A stretch of 64,000 nucleotides of DNA from Apium graveolens (Eukaryota; Streptophyta; Magnoliopsida; Apiales; Apiaceae): assembly GCF_009905375.1 (NCBI RefSeq), contig NC_133656.1, positions 235,423,111-235,487,110 of the forward strand. The letters are read 5' to 3'. Below, one piece after another: positions 45,701 through 57,700 of the stretch (its first letter is position 1; every line of letters starts with the position of its first letter). Under the pieces are notes generated by a model. That model had not been told where the DNA came from, made no database searches, and worked only from the letters and a program-made list of their open reading frames with translations. Position numbers and translations under genes: made by a program.

Positions 45701-48700
45701 GTGGTAATCTAGCTTTATCATGAATCTTGTGTGTATTTAGTCTATGGTAACACTGCTTAACAACATACAACAAAATATATGGTTTCTAAGTAATTATTAT
45801 CTTATTTAGGCTGCAGATACACAGAAGCTTGCCGATAGGGCTGCATCTCTGTCCATAGTTGATTATGATACTGATAATTTAGGTCTGCCAATATTAACTC
45901 TTGAAGAGGCTGTTGAGAAATCCAGTTTCTTCGAGGTTCCTCCCTTTTTATATCCTGCACAAATTGGGGACTTCTCAAAAGGCATGGCTGAAGCTGACCA
46001 CAAGATTAACTCTGAGGTAAATTGGTACTTTTCTCTTTATCCATTAAGTACAGAATTTCTTACAGACTTTGGCTTTGTCTCCTTACCATTCAAATCGGGT
46101 AACTATTAGAGGGGTTGATTTTCAGATCAAACTTGGTTCTCAATATTATTTTTATATGGAAACACAAACTGCCCTTGCTATCCCAGACGAAGACAATTGC
46201 ATGGTGGTGTATAGTTCAATTCAGTGTCCTGAGTACGTACACTCAGTGATTGCAAGATGTCTTGGTATTCCAGAACATAATGTTCGTGTGATTACGAGAA
46301 GGGTTGGAGGAGGCTTCGGTGGAAAGGCGATAAAGGCCATGCCTGTGAGTATACATTTTGTTTCTAGAAAATGCAATTTACTGAGCCAGTTTGAATTGAT
46401 GTTTGTCAACTTCTCCAAATAATTTTAATAATAAACCAACATCCTATTGATTATAAAATATTCTTATCTATTTTAAACATATAGATTATTATTGACGGCA
46501 CTCTATCTCTCACGTGTTTATGAAGTAATGGGTTGCATTATGATGTTGTTAGGACACTTTCATCGACTACACATCATTTGTTTTGGGTTTAGAGTAATAT
46601 TTTTGGTAGGAAAACAAAGTAATCTGCAGATACCTTCATTATAATTTGTAACACAAGAAAATTTGGGATTCAGATCAAGAAAGATACTATGGTCGGGTTG
46701 CTGAAAATGAAAATTTAAGATAGACATTGACTATAATTTATGTTTTATATTATACATTTCATGCTGACTCTTTTACCTCACAGGAGTCTCATACTGACAT
46801 ATGGTAATATCAAATAATCTACTCCTGATTTTCCTCCTCAAGCTAGTAGTCTTATATCTTAAAATGCAATTAGTCATTATGTACAATGTCGTATTTAAAA
46901 GCAAACATTGGCAGCATGGTTTTCAAACGCTCCCCTAAAATTTTAGTTTCCCTTCAATTTACTCGGTCATTTCCAAATGTAATATTCCAATCTCTTAATG
47001 CATGATATAGAAACATACGCGTCATACTTGGAAGACTCATCCTTTGCATTTATTTAATCTTTCATTCTGTTCATGTACGTAATTGGTAAATCGGATTTTA
47101 GGTAGCTACAGCATGTGCACTTGCAGCTCACAAATTGCGTCGTCCTGTGCGAATGTATCTTAATCGTAAGACTGACATGATAATGGCGGGAGGAAGACAT
47201 CCCATGAAGATAACGTATGATGTTGGGTTCAAATCCGATGGAAAGATCACAGCCCTACACCTGTATATTTTGATCAATGCAGGGATGTGTGCAGATATAA
47301 GCCCTGTACTTCCAAGTAATATGTTGGGTGTGCTTAAGAAATATGATTGGGGAGCTTTATCTTTTGACATTAAGGTATGCAAAACAAACCATTCCAATAA
47401 ATCTGCAATGCGAGCCCCTGGGGAGGTGCAGCCATCTTTTATTGCTGAAGCTGTAATGGAACATGTTGCCTCTATGCTTTCCATGGAAGTAGATTCTGTT
47501 AGATATAGGAACCTTCACACATTTGATAGTCTTAATTTATTCTATAAGCATAGCGCAGGAGAACTTGTGGAGTATACTCTGCCGTCTATCTGGGACAAAT
47601 TACAGATATCATCAAGTATTAGCCAAAGAACTAAAAAGATACAACAGTTTAATCAAAAGAATTTATGGAAGAAAAGGGGGATTTCTCGGGTTCCCATTGT
47701 GCATGAAGTCACCGTGAGACCTACCCCAGGGAAAGTAAGCATTCTTTCAGATGGATCCATTGTTGTAGAAGTTGGTGGGATTGAGCTTGGGCAAGGGCTC
47801 TGGACGAAGGTAAAACAAATGACTGCATATGTACTTGGTTCAATTCAATGTGATGGAATTGAAAACTTCCTGGATAAGGTACGGATTGTTCAAGCAGATT
47901 CATTGAGTTTAATTCAAGGCGGGTTCACTGCTGGAAGCACGACATCTGAAGCAAGCTGCGAAGCAGTAAGAATTTGCTGCAACATTTTGATTGAACGACT
48001 TGCCCCTCTTAAGGAAAAGTTGCAGGGTCAAATGATTTCTTTGACCTGGGATACTTTAGTTCTCCAGGTATCTCTCATCTCTAGATAAGAATTTATCAAA
48101 ACCTCTCGAATTCTCTCATATCAGGTTTCTCCTTGCAAGCACTTTGTTTTGTTAGTTGTGTCGACCAAAGAATAGAATTTTCAACAATGTGTGCCCTTGC
48201 CTGTATATATAATAGTGGTTGCGCATATCTTCTTAAAGAGTATACACTCACTATACATGGATTTAAGAGACCTGCACTATTTCCTGGTCTGATGAAAACC
48301 TGACACCGGCATAACTGGATTAAAATTAAAGTGCAATATAGTAAATGCAGGTACTTTACTGGGTTGATTTTACTGGCCATTATAAGTGGATATATTGTAG
48401 CGGTTAGTGACGTTAGTCATATCTTCTTAAAGGTATACACTATACATGTATTTAAGAGACCTGCACTATTTACTGATCTGATGAAAATCTCACGCCACTC
48501 ATAACTGGATTAACATTAAACTGCTATACAGTAAATGCAGGTACCTTGCTGGGTTGATTTTAACCAGACCATTATTAGTGGATAATTTTAATTAAATTTA
48601 ATAAGTTTGGTAAAGGTCAAATACAGGGATTCTAAATACTCACCCACATTGCACATATGGCTTCCCTGATGATTGAACTTTCGATGTATGCATCTGCACA

Positions 48701-50826
48701 CATGCCTTCACTGATGATTGAGCCCTCAGCCTGTTATTAAGTAGAGGAGAGATGTATCGGTTAGGCTAAGGCTAAGCCTTTCAGATTAACTGCTTTGAAG
48801 GGTGGATTGTGGTTTATGTTAGATGTTATTTAAGTCTAGTACAATGACAACATACTCTGTACTTTATTCTGTATATTTGTTAAGTATAGGATAACAGTTA
48901 ATTTGTTTACCTGGGATGAAAAACATGTGAGATACATTTAGGAATTAGTACTATGAGACAGAATAATTAAAAACGGTATAACATTGAGAAACTTGAAGAA
49001 GCATCATTTGTTGATTTTATTAGCTTAAATCAGTTCAACTATTTGTATCAGACTACGACTTTAGCAGTGACAACTATTTTGTTAAAAGATAAATATATAT
49101 TAGCTTATTCAAGGTGTTTATGAGCATCAATTGGTTAGACTTTATTGAATAGAAAATATAACATTGTTGTGAAGCCTTGGGCAACAGCTTGCTGGAGTAT
49201 CTACTGATTCTCATATTTAAATTATCCTCAACATGCAGGCACATATGCAAGCTGTGAACTTGTCAGCAAGTTCATACTTTGTGCCTGACTTCAATTCCAT
49301 GCAATACTTGAATTATGGTGCTGCAGTAAGTGAGGTAAGTTGGATCCTAATACATTTCTTTTGGGATCTCGATATCTACTTGAAATAGTTAAGTTTTTGA
49401 ATATATCTTGAAGCAACCTTGTGTGAAAACTCGCTTTCACCGATGATGGAACACTATTTTTAGAAAGCTGATTTCGAATGCATTTTTAGTTTCATAACTT
49501 ATATGCTAAGGACAAATATATTTGTACTTCAGGTGGAGATAAATACTCTGACTGGAGAAACTACAATTCTTCGTTCAGACATCATCTACGATTGCGGACA
49601 GAGCTTGAACCCTGCTGTAGATTTGGGACAGGTTCGTCAAACTTCTTGAATCAGAATCTGATTGTATTTAATTTTTCATTAGTCATCATTTTTGGTAAGC
49701 CGGAGCAACATTCCATCCTGTAAATTAGAAAATATCTGATAGGACCATACTGATAAAATAAAAGATAAATAACTAGAGTTGCTACTAGAATCGAAAAACT
49801 TGGACGGATCCTACCTGATATGTGTCGATTTTTGTTAAATATTATGTGATTGCATATAAATATTCTGGTATGTAGTTGAGTGCAGTTGAATAAAGTATAT
49901 TTGAGTTTTATTCTTATACAGATTGAAGGGGCTTTTGTTCAAGGAATTGGATTCTTCATGTCTGAAGAGTACCTTACTAATTCAGATGGATTGGTGGTTG
50001 CGGATAGCACATGGACGTACAAGATACCAACAATTGATACAATCCCAAAGCAGTTTAATGTCGAGGTACTTAACAGCGAACATCACAAAAACCGTGTTCT
50101 TTCTTCTAAAGGTATGGCTGCTCTCTTTATTTGGCTGATCGGTTGTAATAGAACTAATCTATAATCATGTGTATGGGTTCAAAATTGAAATTTGATAACC
50201 TGCTACTATACTAGAATTGCAAAGACGGGTGAAGATAATAAGATATGTAGAAATAAATTAAAATTTAGTCACTATTAATCTTACTAAAAGCTTAAATGGT
50301 TATTCACTATTGTATTTTTGTAAATCTTACAACATATTAAGCAGCAGTGCTTTCAAGCACTGCTTTAAAATATTTGAAAGTTTGAAATATTTTTAAACAA
50401 CTGCTTTAAAATATTTTTGAAAATGTCAACTTCTCTTTAAACAAATGTTATACATTCAAGCAGTTGCAAAGCTTCTCATTCCCTCTTGTTTGCTAGATTA
50501 CCTGCTAATGCATAGACTTGCACCTTCATCACCCTTATTAGTTGAGGTTCTAGTTACTTAAATAGTTACTGAAGTCTAACTAAATTGCAGCTTCTGGAGA
50601 ACCACCTTTACTTTTGGCAGTTTCAGTACACTGTGCAACAAGGGCTGCCATTAAGGAAGCTCGAAAACAGCTCCGTTCTTGGAATAATTTATCCGACGAG
50701 TGTAATGTATCATTCCAGGTAGATGTCCCAGCCACCATGCCTGTTGTAAAGCGACTCTGTGGACTGAATTATGTAGAGTCGTACTTGAAACACTTGCTAT
50801 CTCATGAAGGAAGCAAACAGTCTTAA
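42750..50826 (+). CDS. AAO: Aldehyde oxidase (molybdenum cofactor enzyme)
   Basis: Cytosolic molybdo-flavoenzyme oxidising aldehydes to acids; plant members act on abscisic aldehyde (ABA synthesis), indole-3-acetaldehyde or defence aldehydes. Ten exons keep frame: 42750-42936, 43573-45246, 45444-45703, 45810-46016, 46126-46344, 47102-48067, 49239-49334, 49533-49631, 49922-50111 and 50591-50826, about 1,377 residues, normal length. In order: two [2Fe-2S] clusters (CGEGGCGAC; CGFC...CRCTGYRP), FAD domain ([19 protein letters not shown]), and molybdenum domains ([29 protein letters not shown]) ending with the catalytic-Glu motif [19 protein letters not shown] is aldehyde-oxidase-like rather than xanthine-dehydrogenase-like. 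No break is seen. The exact substrate cannot be told. Confidence 0.95.
43237..43500. repeat. Short tandem duplications in aldehyde oxidase intron 1
   Basis: Repeats of TTTTTGCAAGTGGATTCCTAAT (near 43270 and 43300) and of CGGTCATAAATAGCATAAAT (near 43433 and 43470). Non-coding intron expansion. Confidence 0.65.
48224..48610. repeat. 194-bp tandem duplication in aldehyde oxidase intron 6
   Basis: Two diverged copies start at 48224 and 48418 (CATATCTTCTTAAAG, then TTTAAGAGACCTGCACTATTT, CATAACTGGATTAA and AGTAAATGCAGGTAC in both). They lie wholly inside the intron. Confidence 0.8.
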
Positions 50827-51689
50827 TGGTTTTCTTTCTGTATGTAGGATAGATGAGAATTGATATTCTGTCCACCCAACTGAGAATAATAGGTTTGATG
50901 TACTCTAATTAGCACAATACATGCATATTAGATCGTGACTTGAAACTATAGAAGCTAGGCTGTAAAACTATTAAGTGATGAGTTGTGGATGAAGTGGAGC
51001 AGATGTGAAGAAAGTAAAGAATAAGAGTTCCATGAAAAAGTGCAACTCTTAGAGTCTGTATGTACAATGCTTAAAGCCTAATGGCCCTAATCTCGAAGTG
51101 CTTTTTTACTTCAAACCTAAAAATGTTCTGTTTTTGAAGTTTAAAAAACAGTGAATGAAAAAATCACCAATTAATAAAAGTTAATATCACCAATTCGATA
51201 AATGGTACCAAATTAATTTTAAATTTATATTTTAAATAGTTTATAATTTACATAATACAAACTTACGTAATAGATATTAATTTAAAATTTATATGGCAAA
51301 AAAAATAGATATTAATTTAAAATTTCATTTGTTACTTATCACTCTACTCATTTTTTTAAGTCATAAATACTAGTTTCAAACTTATCCAACGACATCTTAA
51401 CAAAGATTTATCTATTACTATTATATAAATGAAGAAATATTGAAAGTTTTGATAAGATATGATACAAGCTAAATTTACTGAATTATCCTTATTTTACTTA
51501 AAAGTTTTATTAGTCTTAGTAATCAAGTTATAATGAAAAATAAATAAAAATCGTTTTCAACTATAACACGTTACTTTTTTTATTTCTTTCAATTATTAGC
51601 AATCCATAAATCTCTTCTATATATAATTGGAGAACAATGAGAAATTAGTGAGATTAAAAAGTCTCATTGAAAAAGACTAAAATACCCTC
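50827..51689. other. Aldehyde oxidase 3' UTR and AT-rich spacer
   Basis: AT-rich after the stop codon. No gene was recognised before the SINE copy and element B. Confidence 0.5.
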
Positions 51690-51826
51690 TATTTTTAATT
51701 TTTATATAAAAGATGTGCTTCGTGGGAACGAACTCGAGATATTTCATTCACTTATACAACCTCATACCACTACACCATAATGTCACATGTGCTTTTTATC
51801 ATACACATAATACACATAATATATAA
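51690..51826 (-). mobile_element. SINE copy 2 (same family as 36570-36700)
   Basis: On the minus strand: CACATGTGACATTATGG, A box TGGTGTAGTGGTATGAGG, then B-box-like GAGTTCGTTCCC and an AT-rich tail. The A box is better preserved than in copy 1. It ends about 20 bases from the left LTR of element B. Confidence 0.78.
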
Positions 51827-51974
51827 AGTCTGCTAAATGAATATTGTTGTGCATATGTTGTGTACTTGATGATTTCATAAACAAAACATCTAAGTAGATT
51901 TTACTTAGTGAAATAATGTAGCACTCGACGGATAAGAATTATAGTCCCGATGGATAACTCATTATAATCCCGAC

Positions 51975-52661
51975 TAGGGGTGTACACGGTTTGGCCAACC
52001 CGACCAATCCAAACCGAACCGACCCTATTTCGGCCGAACCAAACCAATTTTTTTCAACCCGATATATAGTTGGGTTGAAAAAATGTCAACCCGATTTAAT
52101 TGGGTTGGATATGGTTTTCGATAATTTTAAACCAATCCAACCCAACCCGATTAAAATTTATATGTACATGCTAATAAGTTAATCCAAAATTATGTTTAGG
52201 CCATTTACATATATCCATATATCTCTAACTCTAAATGTAACTTATAACCTCCGTGTTCATAGTTCATTTCGTAACAACAATAGATGTTTGATTAATGTTA
52301 TATTTTTTGCATTTATGATTCATTACAATATATAAAGCGTAAGCAATATTATTAGTACTTTTGATGTCGAAAATTAGATGTTTAAGACTAGTTAATATGG
52401 AGGATTGTAATATTGTTTTGAACTATTTTCAAGTGTTTTAAACTTTAAAACCTTATGTTTTATTATAATTTTTTATATTAATTTTGTATATTTAATAAAC
52501 CGATCAAACCGATCCAAACCGAACCAAACCGAAGTATACAAATTGGTTTGGGTTACAAATTTAAACGGTTTGGGTTGGGTTGAAATTTTAAAAACCCGAA
52601 TTAATTGGGTTGGGTTGCTAAATTCTCCCAACCCGCTCAACCCGATCCGTGTACACCCCTA
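51975..52661. mobile_element. hAT-type MITE nested in the element B 5' LTR
   Basis: 687 bases with perfect 15-bp inverted ends TAGGGGTGTACACGG / CCGTGTACACCCCTA. It is flanked by the 8-bp duplication ATCCCGAC (51967-51974) and GTCCCGAC (52662-52669), one mismatch. The 3' LTR shows the empty site. The interior has AACCGAACCAAACC-type subterminal repeats and no coding capacity. It inserted inside a CCGAC|GGATG LTR motif. Confidence 0.95.
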
Positions 52662-52873
52662 GTCCCGACGGATGTTAACTTATTATCCATCAAGTGAGTA
52701 GCTTATGTTATAATAAGTCTGTAGCACAGTTCTGTATACATCTTTGTATAGATTTTGTAGTAGCCTAAGTCATGTTGACTTTAACTAGATATGCAGAATA
52801 GGTTGATTAATTGTATATAAATGATGTCTTGTAATTCTGCATAAATGAAATGAAGTCAAGTGCCAAAATAGCT

Positions 52874-53033
52874 ACCGACGGATGATTAACAAAGCCATCG
52901 ACGGATGATCAAATGACTATCAACGGATGTTTAGCATAACAGTCGACGGATGATCAATGAAGCCATCAACGGATGTTCAGAAAGTCGACGGATGATCATA
53001 TATCCAACATATGTTCATAAAATCCAACGGATG
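52874..53033 (+). repeat. LTR motif array TCGACGGATGATC, eight units
   Basis: The core [G/A]ACGGATG starts at 52877, 52900, 52922, 52945, 52968, 52987, 53006 (decayed) and 53026: five units 22-23 bases apart, then units 19-20 apart. Isolated copies lie at 51925 and 51945. The array sits about 180-335 bases upstream of the LTR TATA box, in an enhancer-like position within U3. Confidence 0.92.
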
Positions 53034-53211
53034 ATCATATAAAGAATTCAAACAGCAGTTGAACAGTGAAAGCTGAGCACAGCCGTCGAGATGTATACAA
53101 ATCTACTGTGGAAGCTCATTAACTGGGTAATAGAGGACGAAAAGCAGCAAAGCTTAAGACTGATATTTTTTATATTTATTCAGTCTTTTTGACTTTGTAA
53201 TTTTGGTAATA

Positions 53212-53220
53212 TATATAAAC
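53212..53220 (+). promoter_or_regulatory. Candidate TATA box of LTR B
   Basis: TATATAAAC lies downstream of the motif array and about 370 bases before the primer site. An alternative, TATATAAAT, is at 52814, upstream of the array. Confidence 0.5.
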
Positions 53221-53592
53221 CAAGAACGTAGCAAATAGAAAAGTGTTGAGAAACAAATATAGAGAAATCTTTGTAAGCAGAATCATTAGCATTTCCCTGT
53301 ATTCTCAGCAATTCAATTTGTAAGCAGTTGTGAGCATTCTTGCACACAGAGTCCTCTCGATATATATAATATATATCTCTGGTAGAATTGTTTAAATCCA
53401 CCAGAAAGTTTTTAAAGACTCTTGTTTTTAATTACTTATGTTTTGATTCAATTAAGTTTCTATTCCGCATTGTGCTAATCAAAACATTATATCTATATTC
53501 GAGTTGAACATTTTTATTTTGAGAAAAAGGTTCAAGAATTCCATTCAACCCCCCTTCTGTAATTCTTGCTATATTTTTAAGGGACTAACAAT

Positions 53593-53604
53593 TGGTATCA
53601 GAGC
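53593..53604 (+). other. Primer binding site of element B
   Basis: TGGTATCAGAGC begins two bases after the LTR end. It is a perfect complement to the 3' end of initiator tRNA-Met as used by Copia elements. Confidence 0.93.
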
Positions 53605-53651
53605 AAGCTCTTAATCTACAAAGAGTTTAAAGATCAAAACAATTCAGCAAG

Positions 53652-54750
53652 ATGAACAAGAAAGACGTTGGAGTCAAGATTCCTTTTCTAGATAAAGATA
53701 ATTACCATCATTGGAAGGTAAAGATGCATCTTCATATGATGTCTCAAGATGAGGCCTATGTGGACTGTATAGAAAGAGGTCCTCATGTTCCAATGAGAGC
53801 TGCAACAGGAAATGAGCCATCAGTTCCCAAACCAAGACACAGATGGTCTGATCCTGACATTGAACAAGTCAGGAAGGATAAAAAGGCCATGAACATTCTG
53901 TTCAATGGAGTTGATGCAGACATGTTTGACAACATTATTAACTGCAAAACTGCCAAGGAAGTCTGGGATACTGTACAGATAATCTGTGATGGCACCGAGC
54001 AAGTTAGAGAAAATAAGATGCAGCTCTTGATTCAGCAATATGAGCATTTTTACAATGAGGAAAGTGAGTCACTCACTGACATTTTTAGTAGATTCCAAAA
54101 ACTACTAAATGCTCTTAAGTTGCATGAAAGAGTCTATCGGACTAAAGAGTCTATCAGACTAAAGACTCTAATCTGAAATTCCTTAGATCTCTTCCAAAGG
54201 AATGGAAACCAATGATAGTCTCATTAATAAACTCTCAAGATTATAAAGAGTTTACTTTGGAGAGACTGTATGGCATCCTGAAGACCTATGAGCTTGAGAT
54301 AGAGCAGGATGAAAGGATGGAGAGAGGAAAGAAGAAAGGAGGATCCATTGCACTAGTTGCTGATTTGGAAAAGGAGAAGGAAGTGAAGATGGAAGCTGTA
54401 GAATCAACTTCAAAGGTCTGTGAGAGTAAGGGCAAGGGGCTTGCAGCAGAAAGTGAAGATTCATTGAGTCAAGATGACATGGAGGACATTGATGAGCACC
54501 TAGCATTTCTTTCCAGGAGATTTTCCAAGCTCAAGTTCAAAAAGAACTTTGGAGCAGCCAAGCCAAATAGAAACATGGTGGATAAATCAAAATTCAAATG
54601 TTTCAAATGTGGCTTGGCAGAGCATTTTGCAAATGAGTGTAGAAAGTCAGATTCCAGTGGAAAAGATTTGAGTCTATGGATTATAAGCAAAAATACTTTG
54701 ATCTACTCAAGCAAAAGGAAAGGGCTTTTATTACACAAGAGAATGACTGA
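53652..54750 (+). pseudogene. gag: Element B Gag, broken
   Basis: Copia Gag starting MNKKDVGVKIPFLDKDNYHH, with the Gag domain (AKEVWDTVQIICDGTEQVRE) and a CCHC zinc knuckle CFKCGLAEHFANEC (about 54599-54640). A 17-base tandem duplication (54128-54144 repeated at 54145-54161) shifts the frame. A single-base loss near 54660 shifts it again, and a stop lies near 54748 before the pol start. Originally gag and pol seem to have been one frame. This copy cannot yield a normal Gag-Pol. Confidence 0.9.
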
Positions 54751-57700
54751 GCAGCAGATGGTTTGGATGAAGATGAAGATGTCAGCTATGTCAATCTAGC
54801 CCTAATGGCCAAGTCTGATGAAACAGAGACAAGTTCCTCAAGCAATCAGGGAAACAGAAGGAATCTTTGGTACTTGGATAGTGGTTGTTCAAGACACATG
54901 ACTGGTGATTCTACCCTGCTCACAGAGTTTAAGGAGAGAGCTGGCCCATGTATTACTTTTGGAGATGATAGCAAGGGTTATACTGTGGGATATGGCTTGA
55001 TTTCAAAGGACAATGTCATCATAGAGGAGGTTGCCTTAGTGGATGGTCTTAAACATAATCTGTTGAGTATCAGCCAGTTTTGTGACAAAGGCAATTCAGT
55101 AACCTTCAACAAAGAAGCCTGTGTTGTGACTAATAATCAAAGCAACAAAGTGGTTCTCACTGGTGTGAGAAGAGAAAATGTGTACCTAGCTGATTTCAAC
55201 TCAACTAAAGCTGAATCTGTAACTTGTCTTCTCAGTAAAGCAAGTCAAGATGAAAGTTGGCTATGGCACAAGAAGCTATCCCATTTAAACTTCAAGACCA
55301 TGAATGAGCTGGTAAAGAAAGAACTAGTAAGAGACATTCCTCTAGTGGAGTTTACAAAGGATGGACTGTGTGATGCCTGCCAAAAGGGGAAGCAGATTAA
55401 AGCATCATTCAGGAAGAAACTTGATTCAGCAATTGAAGAGCTTTTGCAACTGCTTCACATGGATTTGTTTGGACCAGTCAATGTATTTTCAATTTCAAGG
55501 AAAAGATTTTGCCTAGTAATTGTAGATGATTTCTCAAAGTTCTCTTGGACATATTTTCTAAAGTCTAAAGATGAGGCTAGTGAAATCATCATCAATCACA
55601 TAAGGCAAGTTAACAATTATCCTGATTTCAAAGTTAGAAAAATCAGGAGTGACAATGGAACTGAGTTCAAGAACTATGTCATGAGAGCATTTTGTGAAGA
55701 AAATGGGATCTTGCATCAGTTTTCAGCAGCAAGGACTCCACAACAGAATGGAATAGTGGAAAGGAAGAACAAATCACTTATTGAAGCTGCAAGGACAATG
55801 CTTGAAGAATCTAAACTTCCAACATATTTATGGGCTGAAGTTGTAAATACTGCATGCTACACTCAGAACATTTCTCTGATTAATCAAACTAGATGCATGA
55901 CTCCCTATCAATTGTTCAAGAACAAGAAGCCAACTCTAAACTTTCTTCATGTCTTTGGCTGCAAATGCTATATCCTGAGAAATCAAACTGATCAAAATGG
56001 GAAGTTTGATGCTAAAGCAGATGAAGGAATTTTTGTTGGATATACTGTTGGTAAAGCATATAGAGTCTACAATCTAAGAACCAACATTGTTGTGGAATCT
56101 ATACATGTTGTGTTTGATGATAAAAAGATTGAAGGACTGGAAGATGGAGATCACCATGAGAGCCTCAAATTCGATAATGTTGAGATGGTTAGTGATGAAA
56201 GTGATGATGAGAGTGATCAAGAAACAGTGTCTAAGGATAATGCAGACAAATCTACCACCGATGAAGCACAAAACTCAACATCCGTCGAGTTGCATAATGC
56301 TTCATCCGTCGGAAGGCAATCTGTGTTATCCGTCGGAAGACAACCTGCCTCATCCGTCGATAATCAAAATTCACCATCCGCCGGGTTATCAAAAGCAGCA
56401 GGAGGTCAAGACAAATCACCTACAGAAAATTCTCCCTTCTCAAATCAAAGATCCATAAACTCGGGGGGAGTTTCTAGCAATCAAAACTCAATCACACATC
56501 AAGACAATCACGAGGCCTCTTCATCTAGAGCTAATCTACCTCAGCAAAAGAAATGGACAAAAGATCACCCTTTTGAGCTTATCATTGGTGATGTGTCTTC
56601 TAGAGTTCAAACAAGAAGAGCAACTCAGGAAGAATGTCTATACATCAGCTTCTTATCAAAGGAAGAACCAAAGAAGGTAGAAGAAGCTTTGTTAGATCCT
56701 GATTGGATTTTAGCTATGCAGGAGGAGCTAAACCAATTTGAAAGGAATAAAGTATGGAAGCTGATACCCAAGCCTAAAGGAAAGAATCCAATAGACACCA
56801 AGTGGGTATTCAGAAATAAGATGGATGAAAATGGCATAGTAGTCAGGAACAAAGCTAGATTGGTTGCTAAGGGCTATTGTCAGCAAGAGGGAATAGATTT
56901 TGATGAAACATTTGCTCCTGTTGTAAGACTTGAAGCCATCAGAATCTTCTTAGCCTATGCAGCCCATGCAAATTTCAAGATCTATCAAATGGATGTCAAA
57001 AGTGCCTTTCTGAATGGAGATTTGGAAGAAGAAGTATATGTTAGTCAACCTCCTGGTTTTGAAGATCCAAAGTTTCCAGAATATGTCTATTATCTTCTGA
57101 AAGCACTTTATGGACTGAAGTAATCACCTAGAGCCTGATATGACACTTTATCAAAGTTCCTTTTGGAAAATCACTTCACAAGAGGTACTGTAGATAAAAA
57201 TTTATTTTTCAGAAATGTTAATGGCTCTAGCATACTTGTTCAAATTTATGTAGATGATATTATTTTTGGCTCTACAGATGAGAAACTTTGCAAAAAGTTT
57301 GCCAAATTGATGCAAAGTAAGTATGAAATGAGTATGATGGGAGAACTGACTTACTTTCTTGGTTTACAAGTTAAGCAAGTTAGTGATGGAATATTCATTA
57401 GTCAAACTAAATATATTTTTGATCTTTTAAAGAAGTTTGATCTAATGGATTGCACATCTGCAAAAACTCCCATGGCCACTGCAACTAAGCTTGAATTAAA
57501 CACTACTGAAAAGTCTGTGGATATCTCAAGTTATAGAGGTATGGTTGGCTCACTTCTATATTAACAGCTAGTAGGCCAGATATAATGTTTGCTACATGTT
57601 TGTGTGCTAGATTTCAGGCTGATCCTAGAGAATCTCACTTGATAGCTATTAAGAGAATTTTCAGATATCTCAAGGGAACACCAAAACTTGGCATTTGGTA

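Larger units (their letters stand above)
51845..53590 (+). repeat. 5' LTR of element B (with nested MITE)
   Basis: TG (51845) to CA (53590). Without the 687-bp MITE and its 8-bp duplication it would be about 1,051 bases. Up to about 520 bases align with 63481-64000 with only scattered differences. Confidence 0.93.
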
